In this document: positions 63,001 through 64,000 of the stretch, one piece after another
Layout: each line of letters opens with the position of its first letter
How positions within the stretch are numbered: the stretch's first letter is position 1
NCBI RefSeq assembly: GCF_014851395.1
Contig: NW_024040152.1
Coordinates: forward strand, 18,838,308 to 18,902,307
Direction: 5' to 3'
Length of the DNA stretch: 64,000 bases
From: Micropterus salmoides
Lineage: Eukaryota > Chordata > Actinopteri > Centrarchiformes > Centrarchidae
Notes under the pieces: model-generated
The model's input: the letters and a program-made list of their open reading frames with translations, nothing else
What the model was told of the DNA's origin: nothing
Databases searched by the model: none
Position numbers and translations under genes: made by a program

Positions 63001-63959
63001 TCATGTTGTGACATTACTGCATTTAAGTATAAAAATACAGATATGAAACTTGGTTACTGATTTATAGCTTTGACAAAAAGATCTTGGAATATACCCACTC
63101 TTGCTTTAAGACCTTGATGGAAAAAGCGTGACTTTTTGAGTTTAGACTATGAACATAGCTGGCATTCCTGCACTGCAGCTGACTAAATACATACAGTTCA
63201 ATCCTTATCACAAGCTGACTGAGGGCAGATAAAACACACAAAGTAAAATCAAGTTGAGTTCCAAAGAAATCAAGCACAAGAAAGACTATTTATCTCAAAA
63301 TGCCTGCCTCATCCTTGTGCTCAGTAAAGTTTGAAAAGCCCCTGTTGTACATAAGAAGATTGGGCCTACCATCAGTGCAGGGAAGAACCAAAAGAAGAAA
63401 TTGCTGTTGTATTTTTTATTGACAGTGAGGTACCCGGCATAGCTCTTGACGTTGGCACCTGGCAGATCTCCCACTTGACTTAGTTTCCTGGCTGGAGCAG
63501 AAAGAAAAGATGTCTGATTGGTGGCGCAGACAAACTGCAATCCAATGGAATGACTTGCGGACTGTAGTATCATGTCAATACTCTAATGTGGGTTATACCT
63601 TCATCTATGGCGCCCTTCTCCAGGTAAGGAGTGAGAAAGAGGGGAGACCCGGGGTCGGCTCCATTCAGGCCGCTGACACGGTGAGATTTTCGGCAGAAAA
63701 ACGACGAGCAGCGCCGCGAGTGTGCAGAGTCCAGACAGGCCCACAGTAACAGGAAACTCAGAGTTTCCCCACACAGCCTGCGAAAATTAACAAAATACAT
63801 ATCAGACTACAGGCCCCGGCAAATGATGCGTGAACCTCACACACCGCAAGTCACTCAGATTGATTTCAAAACAGTCTGACCACAAGCACAGCACGTGTCT
63901 GACAGCAGGCTGGCTAATTGGGAATAAAACAAGTTTTAATTCATTGTAACTCACCTCAT
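59921..63959 (-). CDS. cpvl: Probable serine carboxypeptidase CPVL, complete gene
   Basis: Thirteen coding exons join to 1,437 nt, 478 aa plus stop; human CPVL is 476 aa. Exons: 63959-63955, 63777-63599, 63491-63370, 62456-62342, 62240-62182, 62050-61971, 61862-61796, 61552-61430, 61262-61131, 60924-60826, 60728-60555, 60295-60113, 60019-59921. It is a peptidase family S10 enzyme (alpha/beta hydrolase fold) that removes C-terminal residues. Visible: a signal peptide (about residues 1-22, core LSFLLLWACL), oxyanion-region GGPGG (116-120), catalytic S210 in GESYAG, D394 in SGQLD and H454 in GGGH. Human catalytic positions 204, 388 and 448 are each shifted by six. In mammals it is found in the secretory/lysosomal system of macrophages. 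All introns are short, most under 500 bp. The promoter lies at or beyond the window edge. Confidence 0.97.
60113..60295 (-). CDS. cpvl: cpvl coding exon 12, catalytic aspartate
   Basis: 183 nt encoding VLMYSGQLDVIVAAPLTERF with catalytic D394, through EVAGYVRQVGEFYQ. Confidence 0.97.
60555..60728 (-). CDS. cpvl: cpvl coding exon 11
   Basis: 174 nt encoding EPEDQEYFSQFVTLPVVRRA, IHVGNLTFNNGSEVEKHLLE and a tail ending MDNYR. The donor is GTGAGG. Confidence 0.96.
60826..60924 (-). CDS. cpvl: cpvl coding exon 10
   Basis: 99 nt encoding VFDSLLNGDVEPYPSFFQNA and TGCTNYFNYMTCQ, matching human QNVTGCSNYYNFLRC. Confidence 0.96.
61131..61262 (-). CDS. cpvl: cpvl coding exon 9
   Basis: 132 nt encoding MLGGYGEFLYQTGMIDELQR and a helical stretch ending KWVEAFQ, matching human GGYAEFLYQIGLLDE. 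Confidence 0.96.
61430..61552 (-). CDS. cpvl: cpvl coding exon 8, catalytic serine
   Basis: 123 nt starting with the catalytic serine codon TCG (S210) in SYAGKYVPAI, then KINLIGMAIGDGLCDPEM. Confidence 0.97.
61796..61862 (-). CDS. cpvl: cpvl coding exon 7
   Basis: 67 nt encoding SALTQFFQLFPEYQSNEFYA followed by TGE. The catalytic motif GESYAG is split at this exon's end. Confidence 0.96.
61971..62050 (-). CDS. cpvl: cpvl coding exon 6
   Basis: 80 nt encoding VGTGFSFTEDDRGFAQNQDD and VGRDLY, continuing the conserved DNPVGTGFSF motif. Confidence 0.96.
62182..62240 (-). CDS. cpvl: cpvl coding exon 5
   Basis: 59 nt encoding VGLRNYTWTSRYSVLYIDNP; LYIDNP is the S10 block 2 motif. The donor is GTACGT. 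Confidence 0.95.
62342..62456 (-). CDS. cpvl: cpvl coding exon 4, oxyanion region
   Basis: 115 nt encoding APVLLWLQGGPGGTSMFGLF and VEHGPYVVYKNLT. GGPGGTS has Thr where human has Ser (GGPGGSS). Confidence 0.96.
62616..62675 (-). mobile_element. SINE head fragment in cpvl intron 3
   Basis: On the minus strand it reads GGCGCAGTGGATAAGATCTT then TGTGGGAGACCCAAGTTCAG, matching the head of the SINE at 5496-5560. Body and tail are not seen, so it is a truncated or decayed copy. Confidence 0.65.
63370..63491 (-). CDS. cpvl: cpvl coding exon 3
   Basis: 122 nt from GCTCCAG to GTAGGC. Encodes VKSYAGYLTVNKKYNSNFFF and WFFPALM, the conserved start of the S10 catalytic domain. Confidence 0.96.
63599..63777 (-). 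CDS. cpvl: cpvl coding exon 2
   Basis: 179 nt from TTCGCAG to GTATAA. Encodes the hydrophobic signal core, a Ser/Arg-rich spacer and GSPLFLTPYLEKG, which matches human QPLFLTPYIEAG. Leaves in phase 1. Confidence 0.93.
63955..63959 (-). CDS. cpvl: cpvl coding exon 1 (5 nt, split start)
   Basis: ATG-AG then a strong donor GTGAGT. A at -3. Joined to exon 2 it gives MRLCGETLSFLLL, a good signal peptide. Choosing this over the unspliced ATG at 63800-63798 rests on the donor/acceptor pair; both are in the same frame. Confidence 0.75.
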
Positions 63960-64000
63960 GTTCACTGTTATTTCTATTGCAAAGGGAACAAGTTCAGCCT

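Noticed and set aside
1..64000. CRISPR array, phage, toxin-antitoxin or other prokaryotic-type system
   Set aside because: The window is vertebrate nuclear DNA; no regularly spaced repeats, operons or bacterial-type genes are present.

Overview
This is a piece of a vertebrate nuclear chromosome, almost certainly from a ray-finned (teleost) fish. It carries three multi-exon genes with GT-AG introns, TA- and CA-type microsatellites, a tRNA-derived SINE with a teleost-type LINE-like tail, and a hAT-type MITE. The gene order jazf1 - creb5 - cpvl matches the human 7p15 block (JAZF1-CREB5-TRIL-CPVL), but TRIL is absent and the introns are far shorter than in human, as expected of a compact fish genome. 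I cannot tell which teleost whole-genome-duplication copy (a or b) this is.

Layout. (1) 1-650: no gene recognised. (2) 650-14,470, minus strand: jazf1, complete, 5 coding exons, 243 codons, a zinc-finger nuclear cofactor. Its start region is GC-rich and has a CTG repeat plus an upstream ORF whose stop overlaps the start codon. (3) 14,470-20,600: AT-rich spacer between the divergent jazf1 and creb5 promoters. (4) 20,600-58,800, plus strand: creb5, 11 coding exons, 511 codons if the first exon is coding. It encodes an ATF2-family bZIP factor and its promoter carries CRE sites. Introns 1, 5 and 7 are large and hold repeats and candidate regulatory blocks. (5) 58,800-59,590: short convergent spacer. 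(6) 59,590-63,960, minus strand: cpvl, 13 coding exons in 4 kb, 478 codons, a secretory-pathway serine carboxypeptidase with an intact Ser-Asp-His triad. All exon boundaries were set by hand from splice sites; reading phase closes across every junction in all three genes.

The genes are not an operon. jazf1 and creb5 are both nuclear regulators, and their neighbourhood probably reflects old shared synteny and shared regulatory DNA. The most unusual structure is a 213-bp near-perfect copy of the jazf1 intron 2/exon 3 junction, splice acceptor included, inserted inside a SINE in jazf1 intron 1. No prokaryotic-type system, CRISPR array, rRNA or tRNA gene was seen.
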